NCBI RefSeq assembly: GCF_003590095.1
Contig: NC_039482.1
Location: forward strand, 9,627,657-9,691,656
Length of the DNA stretch: 64,000 nucleotides
Direction of reading: 5' to 3'
DNA from: Trichoplusia ni
Taxonomy: Eukaryota; Arthropoda; Insecta; Lepidoptera; Noctuidae
Part shown: positions 13,501 through 22,520 of the stretch, piece by piece
How positions within the stretch are numbered: position 1 is the first letter of the stretch
Layout of the letters: each line of letters starts with the position of its first letter
Made by a program: the position numbers and the translations under genes
Notes under the pieces: model-generated
Told to the model about the DNA's origin: nothing
Databases searched by the model: none
The model's input: only the letters and a program-made list of their open reading frames with translations

Positions 13501-16500
13501 AATGCTTGTTAAAACGCGGGGATCACACTCGCGTCGCGTACCGTGGGTTTGGCGTTATAACCTTTACCACTCGGCTCTCCATGTCCGGTCCTACGCGGGG
13601 ACGGAACCAGAGGCATCTTGCACTCTGTAAGTTTGGCGTGATGACTTTTACCAGTCTATTAATTTTATCGGTAGCTTTCATTAATCAGAAGACACAAAAG
13701 TGTCCACGTTTGCGCCCGACCTTAGATAGCGCACGCACCGATTACCGCAGGCAGCGGCGATGCGGGCGCCAACCGAGGTCCTTAATGTCATAGCAACTAG
13801 TTTCAACTTGTTTGCATAAACTGCCTACTGTCTGGTGGCACATGGGTAAAGCCGCAAGTTTTACGATGTATTCAATTGTATGACGATATTGAGAGTGAAG
13901 AAATGGCCGTAAATGAAATAATTTTACGTGTTTTTTGCAGTTTTCACAGATATTTACGAAAAAGTCGAATTTTAATTGTTCAATATTTCAATATGCAAAT
14001 AAACTTCGATGAGCTCGTGTCAATAACTTTCTACCATCACTTCTTAATGTTTTTAATCGTTTAGTTTTATAGTTTATAGCGTGATAATAATAACACTTTG
14101 CCGGCCATTTATTTTTTTGTGTTTGTTTTCACTTCCAATAAAATAAGCAGATATTTCGATACATTCGGTTTACAGAAAAACAAAAAACCAGCATACCGTC
14201 CGATGTCTATATAACCGTCGGTAAAAGAACAAAACGACATTAAAACTTCATAGTTTCCGAACATTAAAATGAATTGCATAATACCCATAGTATGTATGTA
14301 ATAAGTCATAAACCGACTATTAACAACAGAAATATATTTTACATTTTCTGATTCACAGAGATATATCTTCATTTATTATTGTTATTAAATGATGTAACGG
14401 TTTACTCACGCGTATTTATCGGGGTAGCCCGACTAGTTTCGGACCCAACCGGAGTCCTTAATGATGAGTAGACGCGCGTCTGCTCATGATTAAAGACTAA
14501 ATACGCGTGACTAAACCGTTACATCATTTAATAATGAATCAGTCTCACGATAGTTATTCTGTATTATTGTTGTTTATAAAAACGGCTTCCGTATTAACCC
14601 TTGTGTCGCGGGGGGTTTTACAAACTTCAAGTCACACCCAGGCTACTACGAGGGCATCAATTCCGCGACATGTCGCCCTTAGCGGGTTTAGCCTGGCATC
14701 CTCAACCACTCTATCTATGCAGTCAAAGTTTTTCGTTAGTCATCATTGTTTTCAGGATGTGTAGGGAGTTTGTCCCATTTTTGAGCCAGAAATAAACTTT
14801 CTATGATCAAAAGAACACTGGTAATAGGGATGATGACAATTTTTTTTTGCAGTGACCGTCTTATAGATTTTTGTATAATAATGGATACGTATTTTTTAAT
14901 TTGTCCCGCAAACATAAATTGACCAAATTACAGTGAATGAAACTTACGCATGACGTCACGATTGAGTATAAATTTTACTCTATCGTTACGTCACAAGCCC
15001 CCTCTCCTAAACTTTAAAGCAGTTAATCATTGTCAATTCTAGTTTTTCTGAAAAAGGAAAATATACGTGTCTCATACTTTTCAATTATCTAAGTGAGGGA
15101 CTAATAAGATTTTTTCTTTTTATACCCAGTCATCACCCCTATTCAAAGATCTTACCTGGTGAACAGTCCAGTGTTGGTGAGTCCATACTTGGTCTCTCCA
15201 GCCTTGATGTAGAGCTTGCAAGCATCATGCTGGCGGCAGCAGGTGTCCGTGAAGAAGAACAGCCCCAAGTCGCTGGAGCGAGCCGTGGCCGAGCGCCCGT
15301 CACCACACCAAACCGTGCCTGGGAAATAGTAAACATAGGAATGATAATTATATAGTCTGAGGGTAAGTATTAGCTAAGAACAAGATGCTAGTGGAGATGT
15401 ATAGGTAAAAATGTCCTGTACATAAAACTAAGTGTAATTTTTTCTATTAAGAAAAAATAACTAGTGCGCTGCTTGAAATTTTGTCGCGCTTTTCTGGTAG
15501 ACAAAAAAGTACTTGGAAGTAACGAATTGAATCCCACTCCCTTCCCCGAGTGAACGGGAGCTCATGAAGATTTCCGCGCATTACCAAAAAAAAGGTGTCT
15601 TTTCTTATCATTGTCTGAGAAAAGAATAACTGGGATTGTTGTTCTTTTCAACGTAAATTCACCCTGTAACTTTTTATTTTTCTTTTTTAGGCACTGTAAT
15701 TCAATATTCACTGCCGGACAATGTCCGAGTCCTTTGCATTTTTTCACAAAACCTTATCCAAACCAATTTTCCAAGATAATGTTGATATCTTAACTCTTAC
15801 CAGGATAAATAGCCTGCACTCTGTCCTTAAACGTGTCCACGACGGAGTTAGCGACGTTGGCGACGCTGGTGACTCCTGAGGCCAGGCTGGTGATGAAGCC
15901 GCGGTCGTTGTCCAAAGATCCAATGTCCCTGACCCCGGCCATCAGCTGGCTCAGAGGCTTGCTGATGCCAGACGAAATAGTCTTGAGGATACCTCGTCCA
16001 AATTGACCTGGGGTAAATGGTGTATTAAGTTAATTTGGGAAAAAAATAGAAAATGCAAAATAGTAGTCAGGTACTTTGGTCTGGGACAAAATTAATTGCT
16101 ACACATTGCCACGCACCGGCAAAAACGCGGGAGACTTTGCACGGTGGTTCAGGTTTAGTCAATAAGAGTCTGACACTATCCGTCCTCCCCTGAGGAGGTG
16201 GGTGTCAGAGAGGATTCGCCCACGTTACAAAACAAAAGGTTTTGTACCCCGCGACCTTGCTGTATTAACTCATGACTAAAGACTCCGAAACTAGTCGGGC
16301 AATCCCGATACGCGTGAGTAAAACGTTGCATCATTTAATAGTACTTTGGTCTACTGTTGTCAAACCACCTTTCGTCTGAAAGTAGTAGTTACTATTTTCT
16401 ATACATATAGTTTTGACATACAATAAGCATCTCAGGATAGTTAAGGTATTGTATAAAACTAAAGGTAACACTTAAGTAACGAACAAATTATGAATATGAA

Positions 16501-19500
16501 CGCGTGTATTACTCGCAACGTGTGATATATTGCATGTAATTTTGTTTCCTTCTTTAACTGTCATAGCTATTTTGTTTAAAAGCCTCTAAAGTCGACACCA
16601 ACGCGTAATATAATAATAGTTGGAAAACATAAGCAAGTTACCACATCCAAAACGTTAAACGAAATTCCATTTGTGTTGTAATCTCTGTTTCACGCACATT
16701 TTATGCATAATTTATTCAACTTTTTTTGCAATAACGTGGTGTATTTTTGTAAAATGATTCACATTTCTAAAAATACAATAAACTTTATTCAAATGTTTAA
16801 AAATCTAGATTTTTAATTAGTTGAATATTGTAATAGATTAAATTGAAATAAATTAGAAATTAAATTACATATAAATAAATTCAGATCTTATTTAAAACTG
16901 GTTTCCGCATTTTCGAGTTAATAAGATGATATTAAAATAAATAATAAGTAGTATCGAAATAGCTTTGAAACAAAAAATGATAATTTCAAAATTAAATATT
17001 TAGAAATTGAAAATTACACAGATCAAGTTTTTTCCATTAATAATAGATACACTAATATTTTTTACCTGCACCTAACGACTTCCAAATATATCTGAGAATA
17101 TATATTTATTTATTCCTAAGTAGAAAAAAGAGTAAAAAAAGATACTCATAATAAAACAATACACAAAAATATTATCGGCACATTATTATAAACTTAAATT
17201 CGAGATTCTTCTGAGTTTTTTTCCCTTTCATTCGCACTTCTACAAGTAACAAATGAATAAATGGCCAATGTATTAATCTTGTATTACGTAATACGCATCT
17301 CAGAGAGTTACGCATATTTTAATTTTAAACCTTTTTTATATGACGCAACGGTACATTTTCATTTGTCCTTGAAGCCGAACCTTGTTTTAAGATGGCGGGC
17401 TGTTCCATTTATTTGAAAGCCTACATTCACTAAATTACAAAACCTTTTGGAATGCTATCTGGACTACATTTACGTAAAAATGTGAAAAGGAGTATCGAAT
17501 ACATTACAAAAATAAATGCAAAAATATGCAAAATAAATATTTAGAATTGTCTAATCGGAATATGGCTAAAGACACAACTATTAACTAGAAATATTTTCGA
17601 TGAATGCATGGTCAAATAACCGGAAAAATTATTTGGACCTAAACAAAATACTTGCTTTCGTAATAGTAACAAAATTTTATCTCTCCAACCAAGCCTTTAA
17701 TACTAAGTTGGACTCAACTGTCAGTATTATCTGATTCAGCTGATAACCACTGAAATAAAACCTATAATAATCTGACCTCCACGACCCCTCTTACTGTTGA
17801 GACAAAAAATTGACGAAACATGGTAGAAAAATTTACCTCACCAAAATGATACATTCTAACATTTACGAAGAGAATTCACACAAACATTTAATTGCTGAAC
17901 TCCAAACTGGAGTCATTTAAACAAATGGTTACATACATTAATGATAATAAACGGCTTAACATCAGTTTCTCATACGAACGCGACTGAAGTATAATAAAGT
18001 TTAGATAATCTTAATACATCTTGTTTGCAGTCTGACCCTGTTTCACGACGGATTTGTAGAAAATCCCACGATCTGTTGATTGTAATTAATAGTAACTCTG
18101 GCAGGGTCGTTATTTATTTTCTAGGTGCAGATGCAAAGGAATTTGTATAAAACAGTTATATCCCTACAAATGAAGATTAAGGTTTTAATCTAAAACAGTT
18201 AAAAGATAATTTAACTTTTCACATTTAATTTAACACTAAATCATTAAAATAGCTAACTTAGATTTTTAATAAGTTTATTAAGACTGTAACGGTCAGTCGA
18301 GATAATTCTGTCTGCAGTCTTACTAAGGATTACTAAATCATTCCTAAGACATTGATAGCCATAGAAAACAAAAGAAGGAATATATGAATTTTATATTTTA
18401 ATACCCATAACTGTAAAAACTTCCAGCCTCACAACTTTTAAACGGCTCAACCGAGTTTTATCAAACATGTCTAACAACCATAATTCACCTTTAAAGCAAA
18501 ACCAACAATTGAATTCATGCCAGAGACAGACAGACAGAAAGAAACGTCAAACTCATAACACCCCAATTAAAAGAAATAAAAAAGATTTTGAATACGATAC
18601 AAATGAATTCGCAAGTTTCACTATTCGTCTCGCTCGAACTCTACATCTATTCTCTAAACTAATGTATAAAGCTGAAGAGTTTGTTGGTTTGAACGCGCTA
18701 ATCTCAGGAACTACTGGTTCAAATTGAAAAATTCTTTGTGTTGAATAGACCTTTCATCGACGAAGGTTTTAGGCTATATGTCATCACGCTGCGACTAATA
18801 GGAGCAAAGATACAATGGAAAATGTGGAAAAAACAGAGCAAGGATAAATCATAACTTATATCCTTTAACCACGCGGACAAAGTCGCGGGCAACAGCTAGT
18901 AACAAGCCTTATATTCGAACAAGATAAATACTAGTGCTGTGACAGTCAACAATGACCAGACGATCAGTGTCGTTATCAAAGGCGTGTATCCGATTGACCA
19001 TCGCACGACGAGGTATTTGTGATCTTAACGGATGTGTTTCCGTGCATCAAGAGAACGCTCGTAAGGATTGATCGTGAAGTATTTAGTGAAACGAATTAGA
19101 ATTGTTTTGCCTAAAAAAGCATCATCCTAGCCTTTTCCCAACTATGTAGATGTCGGCATTCAGTCTAACTGAATGCAGCTAAGTACCAGTATACCAGTAT
19201 TTTACAAGGAGCGACTCCCTATCTGATCTCCTCAACCCAGTTACCTGGGCAACACGATACACATTATAGCTTCTTTACCAGTTACGACTGTCAAAGATGA
19301 GTTAATGATAGCCGGGATCCACAAATTAATGTGCTTTAGAAAACACAGAGGAGCTTTCCATGAAATAGATGGCCTTCCATCCACGGACCGACTGTATCAA
19401 GCGTAGCTTAACTCGTGACCTATCCACTTTTACAGTGGTAGCTTAGTGACAAGCTCCTCTGAAGACCAAGTATCTAGTAATAAAAACTACATGTAGAAAG

Positions 19501-20949
19501 CAGAAGCAGAAAGAAAAAAGTTAACATAAAAACAATTTTTATTCGATTGACTAACACAATTCTACAAGCAGTGAAAGTTAAAATATAGCAAGCAGTGATA
19601 GTAGTTCCATTTGGCAAGGGCATTTGCCAAGAGTTCCATTATAACTAAAGGTAAAAAGGGTCATAAAATCTTATGATCCCGGTTCGTGATAAACTGCGTT
19701 ATTATGGTTTCGTGCTTTGGTGTCGAAATCGAGGTTTGATACGTGATCAAATTATACCGTAAGCCTAAATATGTTGCACAGAGTCATCTAAAAAGAGGTT
19801 TACATTTTAGTAGTTTAAGGTATTAGTTGCAATGACTGACATGGGAACCGACTCACAACCAATTGAATCAAATATACCTATATTTACTCTTTAGCCTACT
19901 TAAACATTAAAAACTCTTTCGAACTCACCAATTCCTCCATTCTCCTCCCGACTCCTCAATCTCTCAGCCTCCAACATCTCGCTCTGTCTCTGCATCCTCC
20001 TAAACAAGTCCACAATTCCCTTCGGTACTACTCTCTCTGCCACACTTTCCACCACACTCTCCACGACGCTCCCAGCCAAACCAAATATCACTGATAATGC
20101 ATCGGTCTTAGGAGCTGTGGTCGGGACCACGTCCTTAGCATCATAGTAATCCTCAGGTACCTCGGCCTGGTCTTCGGTATCCAATTCTGTGAATATTGGA
20201 ACGTCTGAATCCTCAGATTCTGTACTCACATCGATTCTGCTCAAATTCTTTCTGTTATTTTTTTCTGGTTTTATAGTAGTTGTTGATTCAAAGATTACTT
20301 CGGTCGCGTTTCTTAAAGGCGCCAAAGTGCTTTGTGTTTCACTTGCAGATATGTCTGTTGTCGTATCGTATGTTGTTTGTGTGTCGGCCTCAGTTGTCGA
20401 TATTGTGTATTTGCTTGTATATTTCTCTGTAACGGGAAGGTCACTCGTCGTTTTGCTATCAGAAAAATCCGTTGTGGTGTCTATTTCTTGTGTCGAAGTC
20501 GGTAAAGTCGTTGGTCTTAAAGTAGTCGGTGTTCGTTTCGTCGTCGACAGCGGTATCACCGTCAAATCAAGTTCTGCACTACTTTCTACACTTACTGGAG
20601 TATTATCAGTTGTACTTATCAGTTCTAAAGGTATAACACTATAATCTAAGGTTGATGTTGTTTCTAATTTGGCATCGGTTTTATTTCTATCATTATTTTC
20701 TAGTTTCTTATCGAAATCTTTGACTATGGTGTATCTGTGTGTTTCTTTGTTGAAGTTTTCGTTAGAGTTCCAGGGGACGTTCCCATATTTCTTGTTGTAC
20801 TTAAGGTTGTATTCTTCATCGAAATCTATGATGGTGTTGTCGAGGTTCTCTTCTCCATACTTGGGCGGCTCCTGGCTGGAGACGATGGACTTTGGTAAGC
20901 AGTTCGCTGGGACACTCAGCAGGAGTATGGCACTGATAATGAGCTTCAT
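4421..20949 (-). CDS. Secreted group III phospholipase A2 with long N-terminal extension (five coding exons)
   Basis: Predicted to hydrolyse the sn-2 ester of phospholipids outside the cell, with calcium. Exons (minus order): 20949-19929, 16007-15801, 15318-15156, 5133-4981, 4505-4421. They total 1,629 nt, in frame at every GT-AG junction, giving 542 residues. Residues 1-17 are a signal peptide (MKLIISAILLLSVPANC). About 90-290 are Thr/Ser-rich and acidic, mucin-like. About 283-315 hold a VVESVVESVAERVV segment. The catalytic domain starts near W413: calcium loop W-C-G-D-G (413-417), active site C-C-R-Q-H-D (436-441, His440/Asp441), then a run of Cys matching bee-venom PLA2 and the C-terminal KPKMWQWFD motif. 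Bee-venom enzymes have only a short propeptide, so the roughly 410-residue leader is unusual. All key residues are present, so it is probably active. ATG 20973 is an in-frame alternative, but the chosen start gives the better signal peptide. Confidence 0.9.
4981..5133 (-). CDS. PLA2 coding exon 4: core disulfide region
   Basis: Acceptor TTTGTAG|ATCCC and donor ACCAG|GTGAGAG. It codes SHCSCDAKFRECLHRTNS, then a YFNILGPQCF stretch, the part of group III PLA2 that holds the C-x-C-D...C-L motif and the Y-F-N-x-x-x-x-x-C motif. It is clearly GC-richer than its surroundings. Confidence 0.92.
6046..6175. mobile_element. Family D MITE copy (diverged)
   Basis: AAGACCGGAGCCCTTAATCATGAG, ACTAGTCGGGCGATCCCGAT and ATACGCGTGAGTAAACGGT match half of the fold-back element at 14.4 kb. 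One arm is diverged or missing. Confidence 0.5.
6535..6600. promoter_or_regulatory. GC-rich patch with a palindromic GCGCATGCGC
   Basis: A sharp CpG-rich island in AT-rich intron. GCGCATGCGC (6544-6553) is the core of the NRF-1/Ewg binding site and is followed by GCCGGCGCTGCGCCGAGCG. It could be a remnant promoter, an enhancer, or part of a repeat. No associated exon was found. Confidence 0.3.
7070..7125 (-). mobile_element. Family E repeat fragment
   Basis: GTTCCTGGAAAACGGCCCAT followed by TTGAAATAAAAACTTTATGATTTTAAA. The 'cctggaaaacggcc-atttgaaataaaaactt' block recurs near 22.4, 24.8 and (reverse) 30.4 kb. Confidence 0.5.
8075..8140. mobile_element. Family D MITE fragment
   Basis: GTGATTAAAGACTCC, CGAAACTAGTCAGGTGATTC and ATATATGCGTGGGTAAACCG match the inner and outer arm of the fold-back element at 14.4 kb. 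Confidence 0.45.
8236..8400. repeat. Dispersed repeat with CGCCCACCGCTGGGCACGGG
   Basis: Contains CGCCCACCGCTGGGCACGGG, GTAGGGAAGGTATAAACATT and CTTGCTCACTGCGGGTAGGC, a block I recognise as a common non-coding repeat of lepidopteran genomes. A short related piece with a CAT-repeat start lies at 54.1 kb. The class is not resolved. Confidence 0.45.
10090..10300 (+). mobile_element. tRNA-derived SINE, copy 2 (family C)
   Basis: GGCGCGATGGGACGCAGG, then GGTTCGATCCC (a good polymerase III B box), then ACGAATGCTTGTTCCGAATC, GGGCGTCTTTGTACATG and TTGAATGTTTGTCAAGC. This is one of the clearer copies. Open frames across it are not genes. Confidence 0.65.
11232..11489 (-). mobile_element. Repeat family A, copy 2
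   Basis: Near full-length reverse copy. It begins ACTAGCTGTTGCCCGCGACT and ends CTTCAGCTTTATATATTAGT. It has a short CAAA-repeat run at 11447-11460, next to the AGCTGAAGAG end. Confidence 0.78.
13200..13790. mobile_element. Possible inverted-repeat element with a SINE nested inside
   Basis: AAACGTGGACACTTTTTGTT (from about 13240) and ACAAAAGTGTCCACGTTTG (from about 13694) are inverted copies, each with GC-rich GCGC sequence on its outer side. A SINE (13400-13662) sits between them. The outer boundaries are not defined. Confidence 0.35.
13400..13662 (-). mobile_element. tRNA-derived SINE, copy 3 (family C)
   Basis: GGTCACATGCACAAAGACAC, CAGAACAAGCATTCGTGGAT and AAAACGCGGGGATCACACTC match other copies, and a second partial tRNA-like part (CGGTCCTACGCGGGGAC) follows, so two copies or a dimer may be present. 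Confidence 0.55.
14382..14534. mobile_element. Fold-back MITE, family D reference copy
   Basis: The left end TTATTAAATGATGTAACGG and right end CCGTTACATCATTTAATAA are exact reverse complements, and the arms continue as GTTTACTCACGCGTATTTA and TAAATACGCGTGACTAAAC with one mismatch. The centre is itself a palindrome around GACGCGCGTC. The element is 153 bp and carries no coding sequence. Confidence 0.75.
14590..14650 (-). mobile_element. SINE fragment beside the fold-back MITE
   Basis: CCCTTGTGTCGCGGGGGGTT, then ACAAACTTCAAGTCACACCC, resembles the tail half of the SINE copies. It starts about 55 bases after the MITE. Confidence 0.4.
15156..15318 (-). CDS. PLA2 coding exon 3: calcium loop and active site
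   Basis: Acceptor TTTCCCAG|GCACGG and donor ACCAG|GTAAGAT. It codes TVWCGDG, then TDTCCRQHDAC and AGETKYGLTNTGLFTR. These are the calcium-binding loop, the catalytic His-Asp pair and the following helix of group III phospholipase A2. This is the strongest homology in the left half of the window. Confidence 0.93.
15801..16007 (-). CDS. PLA2 coding exon 2: pre-catalytic helical segment
   Basis: Acceptor ...TTTACCCCAG|GTCAATT and donor ...TATCCTG|GTAAGAG. The 69 codons (phase 1 to 1) give a Gly/Ser/Val-rich amphipathic stretch (GILKTISSGISKPLSQLMAG, then ASGVTSVANVANSVVDTF) that ends at Y-P-G, just before the catalytic Trp-Cys. No function is known for this segment. It could be a prodomain or a lipid-associating helix. 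Confidence 0.85.
16150..16265. repeat. Dispersed repeat with TCTGACACTATCCGTCCTCC
   Basis: TCTGACACTATCCGTCCTCC and GGTGGGTGTCAGAGAGGATT form a partial inverted pair around CCCTGAGGA. A related diverged block (ATCCGACACGTTTAGGGGAG) occurs near 46.98 kb. It is non-coding. Confidence 0.35.
16266..16340. mobile_element. Family D MITE fragment
   Basis: CATGACTAAAGACTCCGAAA, CTAGTCGGGCAATCCCGATA and CGCGTGAGTAAAACGTTGCA, then TCATTTAATA. This is one arm of the fold-back element. Confidence 0.5.
18652..18900 (+). mobile_element. Repeat family A, copy 3
   Basis: From ACTAATGTATAAAGCTGAAG to GCGGGCAACAGCTAGT, in the same order as copies 1 and 4, including GCGACTAATAGGAGCAAAGA and ACAATGGAAAATGTGGAAAA. 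Confidence 0.78.
19120..19460 (-). mobile_element. Repeat family B, copy 2
   Basis: Begins CATCATCCTAGCCTTTTCCC and continues through AGCGACTCCCTATCTGATC and ACCTGGGCAACACGATAC to AAGCTCCTCT. It lies about 470 bases downstream of PLA2 coding exon 1, inside the intron. Confidence 0.72.
19929..20949 (-). CDS. PLA2 coding exon 1: signal peptide and Thr/Ser-rich leader
   Basis: Codes for residues 1-340 plus one base (phase 1). It starts with a hydrophobic signal sequence, followed by an acidic Asn/Asp-rich part and a long Thr/Ser-rich part, a likely O-glycosylated linker. The donor is GGAATTG|GTGAGT. Reading past the donor only adds a few codons (ERVFNV) before a stop, as expected for intron sequence. 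Confidence 0.87.
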
Positions 20950-20987
20950 TTTCTTTCTCCCACGGTGGTACATTTTATATTAGCCAT
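20950..20987 (-). promoter_or_regulatory. PLA2 5' leader in the start exon, with an upstream ORF ending in ATGA overlap
   Basis: A splice acceptor (TTCTTTGTTACAG) places an exon start at 20987. The exon begins directly with ATG, opening a 13-codon upstream ORF whose TGA (20948-20946) overlaps the signal-peptide ATG at 20949 as ATGA. A second, in-frame ATG lies at 20973. If the acceptor is used, start choice on this mRNA is likely to be regulated or leaky. Confidence 0.5.
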
Positions 20988-22439
20988 CTGTAACAAAGAA
21001 AATTCAGCTTAATGTCATGAAGTCTTAGAGATGTAAAACTCGAACATCATATAAATGTATTAAAAGTTTTACTAAACGTTTTGCTAAGTGAAATTTAAAT
21101 ATGTTACGTAGTTTTTTCCTACGGATTAAAATACACTGCCTTTTTATACTTAACCTAAATAATAATTTCGAAACTAAACAAATAACGAAACAGTAAATGC
21201 ATAACAAAGTAACGTCCATTGTATTGTTACATAATGAGCACAGTGAGTGCGCACGCGCATCCGACGCTAACGATGGTGCTGGTGTTTCAGGAATTTTAAA
21301 ATATTCGGAAATGGAAATCTGTTGAAAAATGAAATTTGCCCTAGAATTTAACGCCTTTTTGAAAACAATGAAACAGAGGAAGTGCAAAGTAAAGTAGTAA
21401 AGGGAGATAATTTAACAAAATCCCACACTAAGGTATTTGATTCTTCAGTCGCGAGGAGTTCTACAAACTAGTCAACACTTTTAATATTCACTGGTAAAGG
21501 TTTTGAGAAACGTCGGTGTGTAGAAAAAACAATTGACACTATTACGAAAACTCTTTTAAAAATGTTATGGATATACATGAACCGAATGCCATGGTACCAT
21601 CTAAGGAAGTAGCCGCACAGCCTCTGCATGCAAGCCTTAACCAATAGTGCGTGTTGTGTACACAATTAAAGAAACACGAATGACTTTGAAATGTTTATAC
21701 TGGTTAAACTGGGTTCGAACCTGCAATCACATGCAAACAAATCCGTACATTGACCTACAAGGCCATCACGACATTCGCACGATTACAGAACATTGCAATA
21801 TTAATATTTTTATGAACAAAACAAACCCAAACGACTAAATATTCATGGACAACGTGTAATATTATGTCATACAAGCAAGATTTTTGGAGTTGTAGGAAAG
21901 AGACAGCGCGCTACATTTTATAGTGGCATCTCTTTCACACAACAGTAATTATTCTGCTTTAAGATTTCATAGTAGGCATGCAGTATAAAATTATTAAACC
22001 AGCTAATTTCCTTAAATGCTAGGTCAACACGATAATTTTTAAATTTTAATAATTTCAACAGTCACTTATACAGATAATTCAGGTTAAATTATATTCGGTT
22101 ACTTTGAAAATTGGTGTCATTTGGTCAAACATTAAAGTGTTGAAGTAATTGTTATTATGTAAACATTTTTAAAACTTTTACCCAATTAGGTTGTTATCTA
22201 ATTAAATGGAAAGTGTTGCTTAGTCACGATACTGCATTTAAATATAAAAACGGTAAGTGTGGAAGAGAATGAGTAAATTCGCTTTTTTGAGAAATTTCAA
22301 GTAATTTAGCTAAAGATTTTTTTTTATTTTTTCGTACCCAAAGGGTTAAAACGAAAGCCTATTGTTATTGCTTTTTTGCCTGTCTCTCCGTTTTTTTGCC
22401 ACCAGGTCGAACTGATGACTTAAATTTTTGGTTGCAATG

Positions 22440-22520
22440 GTCACCTCTGTAGCGTTTTAAAAATGCCTGGACAACGGCCTATTTGGAACAAAAACATTTA
22501 ATTTTTTTGAGTGAAAGCTT
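22440..22520 (-). mobile_element. Family E repeat fragment
   Basis: GTAGCGTTTTAAAAATGCCT, then GGACAACGGCCTATTTGGAA and CAAAAACATTTAATTTTTTT, matching the other family E blocks. Confidence 0.45.

Larger units (their letters stand above)
5134..15155 (-). other. PLA2 intron 3 (10 kb), repeat-rich
   Basis: Lies between coding exons 4 and 3. Apart from the repeats and the GC-rich patch listed separately, I see no exon with acceptable splice sites or family similarity. Short open frames here are consistent with chance or with SINE sequence. Confidence 0.75.
16008..19928 (-). other. PLA2 intron between coding exons 1 and 2
   Basis: AT-rich, with no exon supported. It contains a family D fragment, an SGTGGGTGTCAGAGAGG-type repeat near 16.2 kb, a family A copy and a family B copy. 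Confidence 0.7.

Noticed and set aside
13458..13793. 111-codon open frame
   Set aside because: It runs through SINE sequence and has no coding features.
20189..20644. 151-codon plus-strand open frame
   Set aside because: It is antisense to the Thr/Ser-rich PLA2 exon 1; its Val/Ser-rich content is the mirror of Thr/Asp codons on the coding strand.
21025..21387. 120-codon minus-strand open frame next to the PLA2 start exon
   Set aside because: It ends just before the acceptor of that exon and has no start context or homology; it is taken as intron.
21695..21790. GGGTTCGAACC, a perfect B box, as a possible tRNA gene
   Set aside because: No matching A box or stems around it; better explained as a SINE fragment.
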